This document shows, in pieces, positions 36,511-45,764 of a stretch of 64,000 nt of DNA. The DNA comes from Paludibacter sp. (GTDB taxonomy: Bacteria; Bacteroidota; Bacteroidia; Bacteroidales; Paludibacteraceae). Position numbers and translations under genes: made by a program. The DNA lies in NCBI GenBank assembly GCA_031292575.1, contig JARLGX010000031.1:1-64000 (forward strand). Direction: 5' to 3'. Positions within the stretch are counted from its first letter, which is position 1, and every line of letters starts with the position of its first letter. The notes beneath the pieces are model-generated. The model was not told the origin of the DNA. It saw nothing but the letters and a program-made list of their open reading frames with translations, and searched no databases.

Positions 36511-38481
36511 ATGAAAAAAACACTCATCACACTTACAGCATGTTTCCTGTTTGCGGGATTATCATTCGCTCAAACAACCGATTATCCGTATCAGGGTATA
36601 ACATTTAATCAGGTAAAGCTAAACGATGCATTTTGGTTTCCACGGGTTGAAACCAATCGTACAGTCACCATTCCGTCTTCGTTTCAGAAATGTCAGGAAA
36701 CCGGACGCATACAGAACTTTGTAAATGCCGCCACGCATACCGGAAAATTTCTTACTACGTTTCCATTTGATGATACAGATATTTACAAAACAATTGAAGG
36801 TGCATCCTTTTCAATGGCTGTTCATCCCGATGCCAAACTGGATAAGTACGTGGATAGTTTAATCACCATTGTGTCCAAAGCTCAGGAACCTGATGGATAT
36901 TTGTACACTGCACGAACCATTGATCCTGCACATCCGCATCCCTGGTCGGGCAAGGACCGTTGGGTAAATGAATCGGTAATGAGTCACGAGCTTTATAACT
37001 CCGGACATTTGTTCGAAGCAGCCTCAGCACATTTTCTTTCCACAGGGAAAAGGAATTTTCTCAATATTGCTTTGAAAAATGCGGACTTATTGACTCAGGT
37101 ATTTGGTCCCGGAAAAAGAAACGACGCTCCCGGACATGAAATAGTGGAAATGGGACTTGTTCGGCTTTATCGGATTACCGGAGAAAAAAAATACCTCAAT
37201 CTGGCCAAATTCTTTATTGATTGCCGTGGAAAGAAATTAGATAAAAACCGTGCTTACTGGCAGGATCAGGAACCGGTTGTAGACCAAAGAGAGGCCGTTG
37301 GTCATGCCGTTCGGGCTGCATATTTATATTCGGGAGTGGCCGATGTAGCTGCACTTACCGGTAACAAAGAATATGTGACTGCCATCGACAGCATCTGGGA
37401 AAATGTAGTTTCTAAAAAATTCTACATCAACGGAGGTATTGGTGCAAAACATGATGGAGAAAAATTCGGAGATAACTACGAACTGCCTAACAAAAGTGCC
37501 TACAACGAAACCTGTGCAGCCATTGCCAACGTGTATTGGAATTTTAGGATGTTCGAACTGCACGGACAATCCAAGTATATTGATGTGCTCGAACGTAGCC
37601 TTTATAACAATGTTCTTTCGGGTGTAAGCCTGGATGGGAAAAACTTTTTCTACCCAAATCCGCTTGCCGCCGATGGAAGTTATGTACGTCAGCCCTGGTT
37701 CGATTGTTCTTGTTGTCCAACTAACTTATGCCGCTTTATATCGTCGGTTACTGGTTATATTTATGCCCAAAAAGAAAGCAACCTGTACGTAAATTTATTT
37801 ATAGGAAGTAGCGCAACATTGAAGTTAAACGGAAAACAAGCTGTTGAAATTACACAACGCAGCAATTATCCCTGGGCGGGTGCTATCAGTTTTAGCATTC
37901 AACCAACGAAGAAAACCAGGTTTGCTCTTAGGTTACGCATTCCGGGTTGGGTGAACAATCAGCCTGTTCCAAGTAATTTATACAGCTACCTGACTAAAAC
38001 AAAAACGTCTTATTCAATAAAAGTAAATGGCAAAGATTTTAGTCCAACTGTGGAAGATGGTTATGCTGTGATTGACCGCGAATGGAAAAAAGGCGATAAA
38101 GTTGACTATAACTTACCAATGGCTATCCAACGTGTAGCTGCTAACGAAAGCGTGGCCGCCGACCGTGGTTTGGTGGCGTTGGAACGTGGACCGATTCTTT
38201 ATTGCCTTGAAGACAAAGACAATGCTTTTGACCTGAATAATTTTATTTTACCCGACTCAGCCACTTTAAATCTCACTTTTGCCAAAGATGTTCTAAACGG
38301 AACTTATACAATTAAAGGAGATGGAATTAGTATTTCGCCAACGGCCAACAAACTCGGGTTCCAATCCGAAACAAAAACTTTTATGGCTATCCCTTACAAC
38401 GTGTGGGACAACCGCGGAGGTTCTAAAATGCGTGTTTGGATTCCCCGCTCTGTCAGCGAGTTTAAATTGTCGGAAGAATAA
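36511..38481 (+). CDS. GH127 beta-L-arabinofuranosidase
   Basis: A 656-residue exported (signal peptide 1-20) enzyme of the former DUF1680 family, GH127. It has the Zn-cysteine active site of HypBA1-type enzymes: Glu333 and Cys335 in YNETCAA, and Cys399, Cys401 and Cys402 in DCSCCPTN, where one Cys acts as nucleophile. Glu317 in GEKFG is a candidate acid/base. The fold is an alpha/alpha-barrel followed by beta-sandwiches. GH127 removes beta-L-arabinofuranose, as in plant hydroxyproline-linked or pectin side chains. Second gene of the operon with the BASS-like transporter. Confidence 0.9.
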   Translation: MKKTLITLTACFLFAGLSFAQTTDYPYQGITFNQVKLNDAFWFPRVETNRTVTIPSSFQKCQETGRIQNFVNAATHTGKFLTTFPFDDTDIYKTIEGASFSMAVHPDAKLDKYVDSLITIVSKAQEPDGYLYTARTIDPAHPHPWSGKDRWVNESVMSHELYNSGHLFEAASAHFLSTGKRNFLNIALKNADLLTQVFGPGKRNDAPGHEIVEMGLVRLYRITGEKKYLNLAKFFIDCRGKKLDKNRAYWQDQEPVVDQREAVGHAVRAAYLYSGVADVAALTGNKEYVTAIDSIWENVVSKKFYINGGIGAKHDGEKFGDNYELPNKSAYNETCAAIANVYWNFRMFELHGQSKYIDVLERSLYNNVLSGVSLDGKNFFYPNPLAADGSYVRQPWFDCSCCPTNLCRFISSVTGYIYAQKESNLYVNLFIGSSATLKLNGKQAVEITQRSNYPWAGAISFSIQPTKKTRFALRLRIPGWVNNQPVPSNLYSYLTKTKTSYSIKVNGKDFSPTVEDGYAVIDREWKKGDKVDYNLPMAIQRVAANESVAADRGLVALERGPILYCLEDKDNAFDLNNFILPDSATLNLTFAKDVLNGTYTIKGDGISISPTANKLGFQSETKTFMAIPYNVWDNRGGSKMRVWIPRSVSEFKLSEE

Positions 38482-38952
38482 TAAAAGTAGAAAATTTATA
38501 TCCAAGGGCTTCTGCTTTCGAGAAAACACTTACTGTTAAGTAATAGGTTAAGTAATCTTCAGCCTGCCCGATACGAGGCTTTCAGGGTGACTGAATAACG
38601 TTTATCAGGGTGCCTGAATAAGGATGTTCAGCATGGCTGAATAGAGGCCTTACGTTCTGCGTAGATTGGCCAGTCGTTAGTTCGGCGAAGTCTTCATATT
38701 TCCATATTCATCCAAGAAGAAAGGCACAAATAATTGTGTCTTTTCTTTTGTCCAGCTATTTTGCGAATTCGTTTCACTCCGCTAAACTCCTTTCCCACGG
38801 CAATTTTACGAAGCCTCTCAGTCGCAATATTGAAAATTGTGGATAACTTCGGGGTTAATTTTTTAGCTGCTTTCAAAAAATGATGTATCTTTAGCAATCA
38901 AAATTCAGTTCCCCGATGGGAATTGTAAACAACCAATAAACAACCGCTTAAC
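38482..38952. other. intergenic region before dnaE
   Basis: A 471-bp gap with no recognisable gene. It contains a four-unit 23-bp tandem repeat (38559-38650), then a diverged element resembling one at 52360. A -7-like TATCTTTA (38886-38893) lies 60 bp before dnaE. Confidence 0.5.
38559..38650. repeat. four 23-bp tandem repeats with hairpin core
   Basis: Units start at 38559, 38582, 38605 and 38628, each exactly 23 bp. Consensus TCAGssTGnCTGAATA plus a variable tail. Units 3 and 4 hold TCAGG-gtg-CCTGA and TCAGC-atg-GCTGA, i.e. 5-bp hairpins with a compensated base pair; unit 1 is the most degraded. Confidence 0.75.
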
Positions 38953-41900
38953 ATGAGTTCCTTTGTTCATCTTCACGTTCACTCGCACTATTCGGTACTG
39001 GATGGCATGTCAACCATTTCCGGTTTGGTGGACAAAGCTTCCAAAAGCGGCATGCACGCCGTGGCACTAACCGACCATGGAAGCATGTTTGGAATCAAAG
39101 AGTTTTTTAATTATACCAAAAAGAAAAACAGCAAAGTAAAAAGTCAAATTTCCGAACTTGAAAAACAGCTCAAAGCCGAAGGCTTGAAGGACGATGAAAA
39201 AATCGAGATCGAAAAACAGATAGAAGAAGCCAGGCATAAAATTTTTAAACCGATTATTGGTTGCGAAGCCTATGTGGCGCGCCGTGGTCACTTGTCTAAA
39301 GATGGCACCGAAGATCGTAGTGGTTATCACCTGGTGTTGCTTGCCAAAAACAAAAAGGGCTATCAAAACTTGTGCAAACTTGTTTCTACATCGTGGATTG
39401 ATGGCATGTATTACCGCCCACGTATCGACCATGAATTGTTGGAAAAATACAGCGAAGGCTTGATAGCATCGTCGGCTTGCCTGGGTGGCGAAATTCATAA
39501 GAAAGTGGAAAACGGCAACCTGGAAGAAGCCGAAAAAGCGGTGCTGTGGTATAAGCGTGTGTTTGGCGACGATTTCTACATCGAACTGCAACGCCACAAG
39601 ACCGATAAGCCGAATGCCGATTATTCTACCTACGATAAACAGATGCGCCAGAATGAAGAACTGATTAAACTGGCCCGAAAAACAAATACAAAACTGGTGG
39701 CTACCAACGATGTTCACTTTGTGGAAGAAGAACATGGCGAAGCCCACGAACGGTTGATATGCCTGAGCACCGGTAAGGAACTCGACGACCCGAACCGTAT
39801 GCGTTATACCAAACAGGAATGGCTCAAAACGCCGGAGCAAATGTGGCAGATATTTGCCGACGTGCCCGAAGCGTTGGAAAATTCGGTGGAAATTGCCGAA
39901 AAAGTAGAATTTTTCGATATCGATTCCAATGCCATGATGCCTGTTTTTCCCATCCCCGAAAGTTTTGCCACCGAGGAGCAATATCGAGCTAAGTTCACCG
40001 AAGAAATGCTTCGCGAAGAGTTTAAAGACGGATTTAACCGGTTGGGCGGGTATGATAAAGCCGTACGCGTAAAACTGGAAGCTGACTACCTGAAAGAGTT
40101 AACACTCATAGGCGCTAAACAACGTTACGGAGAAAACATAGAACCCGAAACGATGGAGCGCATTGATTTTGAGTTGGATGTAATGAAAACCATGGGTTTC
40201 CCCGGTTACTTCCTCATTGTACAGGATTTCATCAATGCAGCCCGTGGCATGAAAGTCTCCGTTGGACCCGGGCGTGGTTCGGCGGCAGGTTCGGTGGTAG
40301 CTTATTGCCTGCGGATTACCGACATTGACCCACTGAAATACGATTTGCTGTTTGAGCGTTTCCTTAACCCCGACCGTATTTCCATGCCCGATATTGATAT
40401 TGACTTTGACGATGACGGACGTGGACAAGTGCTGCGTTGGGTGACCGAAAAATATGGCAAAGAACGGGTGGCACATATTATTACCTATGGCACTATGGCC
40501 ACAAAATCGTCTATCAAGGATGTGGCGCGCGTACAACGGTTGCCACTCTCGGAAGCAGACAGATTAACAAAGCTTATTCCCGATAAATTCCCCGAAGGAG
40601 CTGATGGAAAAGCCACGAAAGTAAATATCGCAAACTGCCTGAAATATGTTCCCGAACTGCAAGCTGCACGGAACTCGTCCGATCAAAACCTTTCAAACAC
40701 ATTGCGTTATGCCGAAATGCTGGAAGGAACAGTTCGTCAAACAGGCGTTCATGCTTGCGGTGTCATTATCGGTGCCGACGATTTGAGTTATTTAGTGCCA
40801 CTTAGCACAGCCATCGACAAAGAGACTAACGAAGAAATGTTAGTTACGCAGTACGAAGGCTCAGTGATAGAAGAAATAGGCCTGATTAAAATGGACTTTT
40901 TGGGACTAAAAACCTTGTCTATCATTAAAGAAGCATTAGCTAATATCAAAAAATCGAAAGGAATTGATTTGGACATAGACACCATTCCAATTGATGATTG
41001 CAAAACATACGAACTTTTCAGCAAAGGGTTAACAGTTGGTACATTCCAGTTCGAATCGGCCGGAATGCAAAAGCACTTAATCAACCTCCAACCGACCCAG
41101 TTCGAAGATTTGATTGCCATGAATGCCTTATACCGCCCGGGTCCAATGCAATATATCCCTCAGTTTATTAATCGTAAACATGGTCGCGAGAAGATTGAAT
41201 ATCCGTTCCCGATTATGGAAAAACGTTTGAAAGATACTTACGGCATCACGGTGTATCAGGAACAGGTCATGCTTCTGAGTCGCGATTTGGCAGGGTTTAC
41301 CCGTGGCCAGTCCGACGAATTGCGCAAAGCGATGGGGAAAAAGCTTATCGACAAAATGGAAGCCCTGAAAGTGAAGTTTATGGAAGGTTGCCAGAAAAAC
41401 GGCTTTGGACCAAAAGAAAAGCTGGAACAAATCTGGAGCGACTGGGCTGAATTTGCCAAATATGCTTTCAATAAATCGCACGCTACCTGCTATTCGTGGA
41501 TTGCTTATCAAACGGCTTATCTGAAAGCGCACTATCCGGCAGAGTTTATGGCTGCCAACTTAACGCGCAACAAGGATGACATTACCGAAGTCGGCAAATT
41601 CATGGATGAGTGTAAAAATCTTGGCATGAGTGTGATGGGACCTGATGTAAACGAAAGTGATTTGACTTTTACAGTAAACGCAGAAGGAAACATCAGGTTT
41701 GGTCTCGGTGGCGTAAAGGGTGTGGGCGAAGGTGCAGTGGAAGCCATTGTGAATGAACGCAAGCTGAATGGAAAATACAAGAGCATGTTCGACTTGATTG
41801 AACGCGTAAACCTGACGGCTTGTAACAAGCGGGCTGTGGAAAGTTTGGCATTGTCAGGCGCCTTCGATAGTTTTCATGACATTCGAAGGGAACAGCTTTT

Positions 41901-42750
41901 TGCTGAAAACAGCAAAGGTGAGCAGGTTTTGGAATCCATTCTGCGCTATGGAAATAAGTTTCAAACTGATTTGGCAATGACAAAAAATTCACTTTTCGGA
42001 GGAATGGACACTGTAGAAATTACCAAACCGGAAATTCCGTATGCGCCTGAATGGTCGCCACTGGAACGATTGAACAAAGAACGTGATTTAATTGGTATGT
42101 ATCTTTCGGCTCATCCATTGGATGAGTTTGAATTTGAGATAAACCATATTTGCAATACCACAACGGTTGATTTGAAGGAGCTTTCCCCATTACAAGGCAA
42201 AGCATTGAAAATAGGTGGAATGGTAACTAATTTCCGCCATGGAACATCAAAAGCCGGCAATCCTTATGGCATTTTCACGCTCGAGGATTATGTTGGTGCT
42301 TTTGAGTTTGCTCTTTTTGGGAAAAACTATATCGAGTTTGGCAAATACATGATTAAGGATTTGTATTTGTTTATTCATGCAGTGGTTCAGGAAAAAGGCG
42401 CTGATTATAAATATAGAAAGCAAGAAAATACAGATCCGAATATCCCAAAAGAACTGGAACTGAAAATTCAGAAAATCGAAGTATTTTCGGACATCAAAGA
42501 TAACTTAATTAGTACGTTGACATTGACTATTCCAATACAACAAATGACTGAAGATTTTTCTGTTGAATTTACCGATTTAGTGCTTAAAAACAAAGGAAAT
42601 GTGAATCTGTATTTTCAGGTTGTAGATGAAGATTCACCAAACAAAATAAAATTATTTGCGCGTCAACACCGGATTCAAATAAATAAAAAAGTATATCACA
42701 TGTTGTCGCGGGCTCAAAAAGAGGGAATTATTGACTTTCAGGTTCATTAA
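38953..42750 (+). CDS. dnaE: DNA polymerase III subunit alpha
   Basis: The 1265-residue catalytic subunit of the replicative polymerase. The N-terminal PHP domain begins FVHLHVHSHYSVLDG; the polymerase core has GPGRGSAAGS at 438-447 and the metal-binding PDIDIDFDDD at 479-488; the C-terminus holds the tandem HhH and an OB-fold (KIGGMVTNFRHG...). A charged helical insert at about 56-98 separates parts of the PHP domain. Length is normal for Bacteroidota DnaE1. Monocistronic with trxA about 200 bp downstream. Confidence 0.97.
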   Translation: MSSFVHLHVHSHYSVLDGMSTISGLVDKASKSGMHAVALTDHGSMFGIKEFFNYTKKKNSKVKSQISELEKQLKAEGLKDDEKIEIEKQIEEARHKIFKPIIGCEAYVARRGHLSKDGTEDRSGYHLVLLAKNKKGYQNLCKLVSTSWIDGMYYRPRIDHELLEKYSEGLIASSACLGGEIHKKVENGNLEEAEKAVLWYKRVFGDDFYIELQRHKTDKPNADYSTYDKQMRQNEELIKLARKTNTKLVATNDVHFVEEEHGEAHERLICLSTGKELDDPNRMRYTKQEWLKTPEQMWQIFADVPEALENSVEIAEKVEFFDIDSNAMMPVFPIPESFATEEQYRAKFTEEMLREEFKDGFNRLGGYDKAVRVKLEADYLKELTLIGAKQRYGENIEPETMERIDFELDVMKTMGFPGYFLIVQDFINAARGMKVSVGPGRGSAAGSVVAYCLRITDIDPLKYDLLFERFLNPDRISMPDIDIDFDDDGRGQVLRWVTEKYGKERVAHIITYGTMATKSSIKDVARVQRLPLSEADRLTKLIPDKFPEGADGKATKVNIANCLKYVPELQAARNSSDQNLSNTLRYAEMLEGTVRQTGVHACGVIIGADDLSYLVPLSTAIDKETNEEMLVTQYEGSVIEEIGLIKMDFLGLKTLSIIKEALANIKKSKGIDLDIDTIPIDDCKTYELFSKGLTVGTFQFESAGMQKHLINLQPTQFEDLIAMNALYRPGPMQYIPQFINRKHGREKIEYPFPIMEKRLKDTYGITVYQEQVMLLSRDLAGFTRGQSDELRKAMGKKLIDKMEALKVKFMEGCQKNGFGPKEKLEQIWSDWAEFAKYAFNKSHATCYSWIAYQTAYLKAHYPAEFMAANLTRNKDDITEVGKFMDECKNLGMSVMGPDVNESDLTFTVNAEGNIRFGLGGVKGVGEGAVEAIVNERKLNGKYKSMFDLIERVNLTACNKRAVESLALSGAFDSFHDIRREQLFAENSKGEQVLESILRYGNKFQTDLAMTKNSLFGGMDTVEITKPEIPYAPEWSPLERLNKERDLIGMYLSAHPLDEFEFEINHICNTTTVDLKELSPLQGKALKIGGMVTNFRHGTSKAGNPYGIFTLEDYVGAFEFALFGKNYIEFGKYMIKDLYLFIHAVVQEKGADYKYRKQENTDPNIPKELELKIQKIEVFSDIKDNLISTLTLTIPIQQMTEDFSVEFTDLVLKNKGNVNLYFQVVDEDSPNKIKLFARQHRIQINKKVYHMLSRAQKEGIIDFQVH

Positions 42751-42947
42751 ATCAAATTCAGGTTTTTGATAGATTTTTTGAATAAGCCTATTTTATTTTT
42801 TATGTAAACAATTTCAACCTGAATCTGTTTTACAGTCAATATTTAGAGAGTGCCTGAACCTAATTTACAAACTTGACAAAGTAAGCATAGTTCAAGTTAT
42901 CAATTAATTATGAATCTCAAATTATTAATTATTTAATTTTATATATT

Positions 42948-43262
42948 ATGGCTTTAGAAATTACTGATGAGAACATCAAAGAAATTATCAACAGCGGGAA
43001 ACCGGTAGTTATCGACTTTTGGGCAGAGTGGTGTGGTCCATGCCGTATGGTGGGTCCAATTGTAGAAGAATTGGCAAAAGAATATGACGGAAAAGTTGTA
43101 ATTGGAAAGATGGATGTGGATAACAATGTAGACACACCAAACCAATACGGCATTCGGAACATCCCTACTATGTTGTTTTTCAAAAACGGACAAGTAGTTG
43201 ACAAACAGATTGGTGCAACTCAAAAAGCTGTTCTGACAGCAAAAGTTGAAGCTTTGTTGTAA
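42948..43262 (+). CDS. trxA: thioredoxin
   Basis: A 104-residue cytoplasmic thioredoxin. The redox site WCGPC is at residues 28-32, the cis-Pro motif NIPTMLFF follows in the usual place, and no signal peptide is present. It would reduce ribonucleotide reductase and, of interest here, the thioredoxin-coupled arsenate reductase encoded at 58022. A bidirectional terminator follows. Confidence 0.96.
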   Translation: MALEITDENIKEIINSGKPVVIDFWAEWCGPCRMVGPIVEELAKEYDGKVVIGKMDVDNNVDTPNQYGIRNIPTMLFFKNGQVVDKQIGATQKAVLTAKVEALL

Positions 43263-43283
43263 AATTTACATCGGAATGTAATT

Positions 43284-43325
43284 ATCAGGCAAATTGGATT
43301 TTTAATCTGATTTGCCTGATTTTTT
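43284..43325. terminator. terminator between trxA and trmN6
   Basis: ATCAGGCAAAT (43284-43294) pairs with ATTTGCCTGAT (43310-43320), with inner GATT/AATC pairing, followed by TTTTT. It lies between convergent genes and probably serves both. Confidence 0.8.
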
Positions 43326-43326
43326 G

Positions 43327-44043
43327 CTATAGTTTCAAATAAAAATTCTTTGCCAGTTCAGTAAATTCGGGCGAGTAATGATGGCGCTCCTCTGATTCTA
43401 TAACCAGTTCAGATACATCGGTTTGACCTTTTTGTAAACAAAATTCGAGCAATAACCGCTTAGCCCCGGCAGTTGGTTTTGGAAAAATTACAACCCTTTT
43501 TGAACAGGTTAATCCATTTTTTAGAGTAAAATCAATGCATTCCATCCCTTCATTTACGGGAAGAATGATGCAAATTCTCCCTTCGGGATGCAGCAATTTA
43601 ATGGCGTTTTCAATTAATTCCTCGTGTGTAAGTAATTCTGTGTGACGAGCATTTGTGCGACTTTCAGATGGTGCTTTCAACGAATTAATGAAATAAGGCG
43701 GATTTGAAACAATTAAATCATACCGTTTTTTTGATGTCAGGGCAAATTGTTGCAGCGAAATCTGCTGCATGCTAATTCTATTCGGCCAGGGCGATTGATT
43801 GACATTCTCAGTGGCTTGTAAAATTGCATTTGTATCAATGTCAATTGCATCAACAAAGGAATTGGGATTGCGCTGAGCCAGCATTAGGGCAATTAGCCCC
43901 GATCCAGTTCCTATATCAAGTATTTCTTTTGCTTTGTCGACAGATGCCCATACTCCTAATAAAACAGCATCAATCCCTACTTTCATGGCACATTTATCGT
44001 GAAAAATGGTAAATTGTTTGAACTGAAAGTAGGGTTTCGGCAT
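43327..44043 (-). CDS. trmN6: tRNA1(Val) adenine(37)-N6-methyltransferase
   Basis: A 238-residue SAM-dependent methyltransferase of the YfiC/TrmN6 type, modifying A37 of tRNA1-Val. The SAM-binding motif ILDIGTGSGLIALML is at about 41-55 and the N6-adenine motif NPPYF at 114-118. The N-terminus FQFKQFTIFHDKCAMKVGIDAVLLGVW, read in pieces, is typical. It starts 3 bp after the upstream Gln/Asn-rich gene on the same strand, so they may be co-transcribed. Confidence 0.9.
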   Translation of the reverse strand: MPKPYFQFKQFTIFHDKCAMKVGIDAVLLGVWASVDKAKEILDIGTGSGLIALMLAQRNPNSFVDAIDIDTNAILQATENVNQSPWPNRISMQQISLQQFALTSKKRYDLIVSNPPYFINSLKAPSESRTNARHTELLTHEELIENAIKLLHPEGRICIILPVNEGMECIDFTLKNGLTCSKRVVIFPKPTAGAKRLLLEFCLQKGQTDVSELVIESEERHHYSPEFTELAKNFYLKL

Positions 44044-44046
44044 ATT

Positions 44047-44745
44047 TTATTTTCTGTTTATATTCACAGGCGGATTTGACCTTATTGTTGAGTTATTAGG
44101 TGTGGATTGTGGTTGTGTTGTTGAATTATTTGGATGAATTCCAGTTTCGGGTCTTCGTTGTAATGATGGCGAATTACCTGAAGAAGAATGAATTGATTGT
44201 TGATTGTTTTGAATTAATGTTGACCGGAAGGTGGAAGTAGCACCTCTTCTCCCTGATTGTTCAGATTGATTTCTTACATGAAAATTTGGATTGACCGGGC
44301 GATTATTGCTTCTTTGATATAAATCTCCTGAATTAGATCGAAAATTAGTTGTGGAACGAAATCCGGCTGAGTTCAGTGACTGATTTCGATTCAAAGATTG
44401 AGTCTGAATCCGAATTGTTGAACGCTCGTACCTTTTGCTTTGTAACCTCATATTCTGTTCAGGGGTTAATACACGTTGAATTTCCGCATTTTTATTCTTC
44501 ATTCTCACTAGAGCCTCGCTACGTTTGTTTGATATCTGGCGTTCACGGGCGTAGCGCAAATTTATTTCGTATAGTTGATTGGATTGTTGAGATGTAAGAT
44601 TCAACTCCTGTTGGAGCATTTCAGTTTGTTTAGCTGCTTCTTGCTCTGGAGTTCTTTGAATTACAACGGTGTTACCCTGACTGTAAATCGGTATAGTCAA
44701 AGCGAGAAAAAAGAGAAAAGGAGTAACAACTTTTGGTAGTTTCAT
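44047..44745 (-). CDS. secreted Gln/Asn/Ser-rich protein with LTxxQ-like repeat
   Basis: A 232-residue exported protein (signal peptide MKLPKVVTPFLFFLALTIPIYSQ). I chose the ATG at 44745; the frame opens 31 codons earlier but without a signal. Residues about 45-105 are a charged helical region with LNLTSQQSNQLYEINLRYARER and VLTPEQNMRL, which recalls the LTxxQ motif of Spy/CpxP periplasmic chaperones. The rest (about 110-232) is low-complexity, rich in Ser, Asn, Gln, Arg and Pro, and probably disordered. Family assignment is tentative. Confidence 0.65.
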   Translation of the reverse strand: MKLPKVVTPFLFFLALTIPIYSQGNTVVIQRTPEQEAAKQTEMLQQELNLTSQQSNQLYEINLRYARERQISNKRSEALVRMKNKNAEIQRVLTPEQNMRLQSKRYERSTIRIQTQSLNRNQSLNSAGFRSTTNFRSNSGDLYQRSNNRPVNPNFHVRNQSEQSGRRGATSTFRSTLIQNNQQSIHSSSGNSPSLQRRPETGIHPNNSTTQPQSTPNNSTIRSNPPVNINRK

Positions 44746-44865
44746 AAAAATAAAAATCATTTGAAGCAACTGAAGTCTCAACAATGACCGTGCCAAAAAC
44801 CTATTATTTTTAAAAGTTACGTCAGAACTGATAACCAATAATTTATTTATTTCCGATTAAGCTTT

Positions 44866-45633
44866 CTACTTGTTAAAATTTCGCAACTTAATATTAGTCA
44901 AAACTTTTTTAGTATGGAGCGAAAAATCACTGTTCATCATCCAGCCATAATATCCCATGTCAGTTTTCAACACATCTACAACTTTTTGTCCTTTGTATTT
45001 ACCAAAGTTGATTATTTCTTCATTTTTTTCATTGTAAACAATGCGTCCGGCAAAGTCAACATTGTTGTTTTGGGTTGTAAATTTTGACAAGAATTCAACA
45101 TCATTCTTTAGTTCCGGATACCGGTCCAGCTGGGCTTGAAGCACTTCGTATGTGGCTAACGCATCGGCTTCTGCTCCATGAGCTCCAATCAAATCTTTAT
45201 CACAATAAAACTTATAGGCAGCTCCAAGTGTACGTTGTTCCATTTTATGAAATACTACCTGTACATCTACAAATTTTCGTTTCATCAAGTCAATATCGAT
45301 GTCGGCTCGTAGCAGTTCTTCAGCTAACAACGGAATATCAAACCGATTGGAATTGTAGCCGGCCAAATCACATCCTTCGATATCCCGCACAATTTCTTTA
45401 GCCACAGTTTTAAAGGTAGGGCAGTTAGCCACATCTTCATCAGTAATCCCATGAATGTCAGTGGAACCTTTAGGTATAGCCATTTCGGGATTTATGCGGA
45501 TTGTTTTTGTTTCTTCGCGTCCGTTTGGTGATACTTTATGATAAGAAATTTCGACGATTCTATCTGAAACAATATTTGTTCCGGTAGTTTCAAGATCGAA
45601 AAAAATTATGGGATTTTTAAGTTGAAGCTTCAT
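44866..45633 (-). CDS. DnaQ-like 3'-5' exonuclease with C-terminal DUF3820-like domain
   Basis: A 255-residue DEDD exonuclease. Exo I is FFDLETTG with Asp13 and Glu15, Exo II contains GYNSNRFDIPLL, and Exo III HGAEADALATYEVL, so it is the DEDDh type, as in the proofreading epsilon subunit. Residues about 205-255 (INFGKYKGQKVVDVL...YYGWMMNSDF) are a small domain seen at the end of several bacterial exonucleases. It lies downstream of dnaN on the same strand but behind a strong hairpin. It may be the replicative proofreader or a repair exonuclease; I give no symbol. Confidence 0.88.
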   Translation of the reverse strand: MKLQLKNPIIFFDLETTGTNIVSDRIVEISYHKVSPNGREETKTIRINPEMAIPKGSTDIHGITDEDVANCPTFKTVAKEIVRDIEGCDLAGYNSNRFDIPLLAEELLRADIDIDLMKRKFVDVQVVFHKMEQRTLGAAYKFYCDKDLIGAHGAEADALATYEVLQAQLDRYPELKNDVEFLSKFTTQNNNVDFAGRIVYNEKNEEIINFGKYKGQKVVDVLKTDMGYYGWMMNSDFSLHTKKVLTNIKLRNFNK

Positions 45634-45707
45634 TTTAGGGTCTAAAATTTAAGGTTTAAAAAACAAGAAACCTTTGGTAAATATGATTATAAAAAAGTGA
45701 ATTAAGA

Positions 45708-45748
45708 AAGTCAAAGGTCAAATATCAGAGACATTTGACCTTTGACTT
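45708..45748 (-). terminator. terminator of dnaN
   Basis: AAGTCAAAGGTCAAAT (45708-45723) and its exact complement (45733-45748) form a 16-bp stem with a 9-nt loop. It lies 17 bp after the dnaN stop on the minus strand. Confidence 0.75.
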
Positions 45749-45764
45749 TATACAGATTTGAGAT

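Noticed and set aside
38559-38650. CRISPR array or protein repeat
   Set aside because: 23-bp units abut without spacers, and the frames contain stops.
39067-42205. Several long minus-strand frames inside dnaE, up to 304 codons
   Set aside because: They mirror the codon pattern of dnaE and encode no recognisable protein.
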